Source: Mesorhizobium carmichaelinearum
GTDB lineage: Bacteria > Pseudomonadota > Alphaproteobacteria > Rhizobiales > Rhizobiaceae
Direction of reading: 5' to 3'
NCBI RefSeq assembly: GCF_900199455.1
Contig: NZ_FZQR01000002.1
Span: forward strand, 372,001 to 436,000
DNA: 64,000 bases
Positions 63,736-64,000 of the stretch are shown piece by piece; within the stretch, counting starts at the first letter, position 1, and each line of letters begins with the position of its first letter. A program made the position numbers and the translations under genes. The notes beneath the pieces were generated by a model. The model was not told the DNA's origin, made no database searches, and saw only the letters and a program-made list of their open reading frames with translations.

Positions 63736-64000
63736 GATAGGTCCTGGTTGTTGAAATTTCTGTCGAGAAAGCCGCCGATGGCGGCGCGGATTTCGGCGAA
63801 GTGGCGATCCTTGTCGGCGGCTTTCGGCGTCACCTCGGCGAAGGCCGTGTTGGGGATGGTCTCGGCGAGCTCGCGCGCGGTCGCCAGGGGATGGACGAGA
63901 TCGATGCCGCTGCCGATGACCAGCGTGGGGATTGCGAGACCAGCGGCTTGCGCCCGCGTCACGCCAGGCCCATCACTGGCGATCCCCTGCATCACCTCGG
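63732..64000 (-). CDS. Alpha/beta hydrolase, C-terminal part (gene continues past the window)
   Basis: Only the last ~89 residues are present. They show the late part of an alpha/beta hydrolase: strand plus IPTLVIGSGIDLVHPLATARELAETIPN, where the Asp of the triad would lie, and DRHFAEIRAAIGGFLD near the C-terminus with the likely catalytic His. The N-terminal part with the nucleophile is off the right edge. Its stop overlaps the epimerase ATG, so it heads or belongs to the same operon. Confidence 0.8.
   Translation of the reverse strand, partial: EVMQGIASDGPGVTRAQAAGLAIPTLVIGSGIDLVHPLATARELAETIPNTAFAEVTPKAADKDRHFAEIRAAIGGFLDRNFNNQDLS

Overview
The window is GC-rich, densely coded chromosomal DNA with many ATGA/TGATG overlaps and no RNA genes, transposases, phage genes or CRISPR arrays. 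Gene content points to an alphaproteobacterium of the Rhizobiales, most like Mesorhizobium. The signs are an erythritol locus with a five-gene polyol ABC transporter, an eryR-tpiB-rpiB unit, a RibH2-type lumazine synthase behind an FMN riboswitch, a second short FtsZ, dctB/dctD divergent from a sigma-54 dctA, TGA-N9-TCA iron (RirA-like) boxes, and a palindromic intergenic element of the kind common in rhizobia. Genus assignment is inference from gene content only.

Layout. (1) 1-9080: D-apiose catabolism. A sugar ABC transporter is followed by D-apiose dehydrogenase, apionate lactonase, a GntR regulator, a RuBisCO-like protein and a DUF1537 kinase. The D-apionate oxidoisomerase the route needs is not in the window. 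(2) 9077-11640: an Lrp/MFS pair, then FMN riboswitch and ribH2. (3) 11709-29680: tetrose and tetritol metabolism. It holds dhaK/dhaL-type kinase genes, rpiB, tpiB and a DeoR regulator, a class II aldolase, and a long minus-strand operon reading eryD, substrate-binding protein, two permeases, two ATPases, eryA, a 2-hydroxyacid dehydrogenase, eryB, a class II sugar-phosphate aldolase and eryC. The apiose and erythritol routes should meet at erythrulose phosphate and leave through the two isomerases as D-erythrose 4-phosphate.

(4) 29916-37357: a five-gene overlapping operon with SWIM zinc finger, DUF5691, MoxR AAA ATPase, DUF5682 and VWA proteins. It resembles E. coli yehLMPQ and its function is unknown. 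(5) 37518-38549: short FtsZ. (6) 39114-41388: GntR regulator and a PuuA-like glutamine synthetase homologue. (7) 41463-44717: AraC regulator and TonB-dependent siderophore receptor, each behind TGA-N9-TCA boxes.

(8) 44792-57014: peptidoglycan recycling. An RpiR/MurR regulator stands beside a MurA paralogue, a GlcNAc-type kinase, murQ, a dipeptide/muropeptide-type ABC importer with a fused double ATPase, a serine hydrolase, anmK and a GNAT protein. The same 17-base operator-like palindrome lies in front of murA/murR and in front of murQ. (9) 57083-61987: dctD, dctB and dctA for C4-dicarboxylate uptake, with recognisable DctD sites, a sigma-54 promoter and a terminator. (10) 61997-64000: a ROK kinase, a ribulose-phosphate-epimerase-like protein and a hydrolase cut by the window edge.
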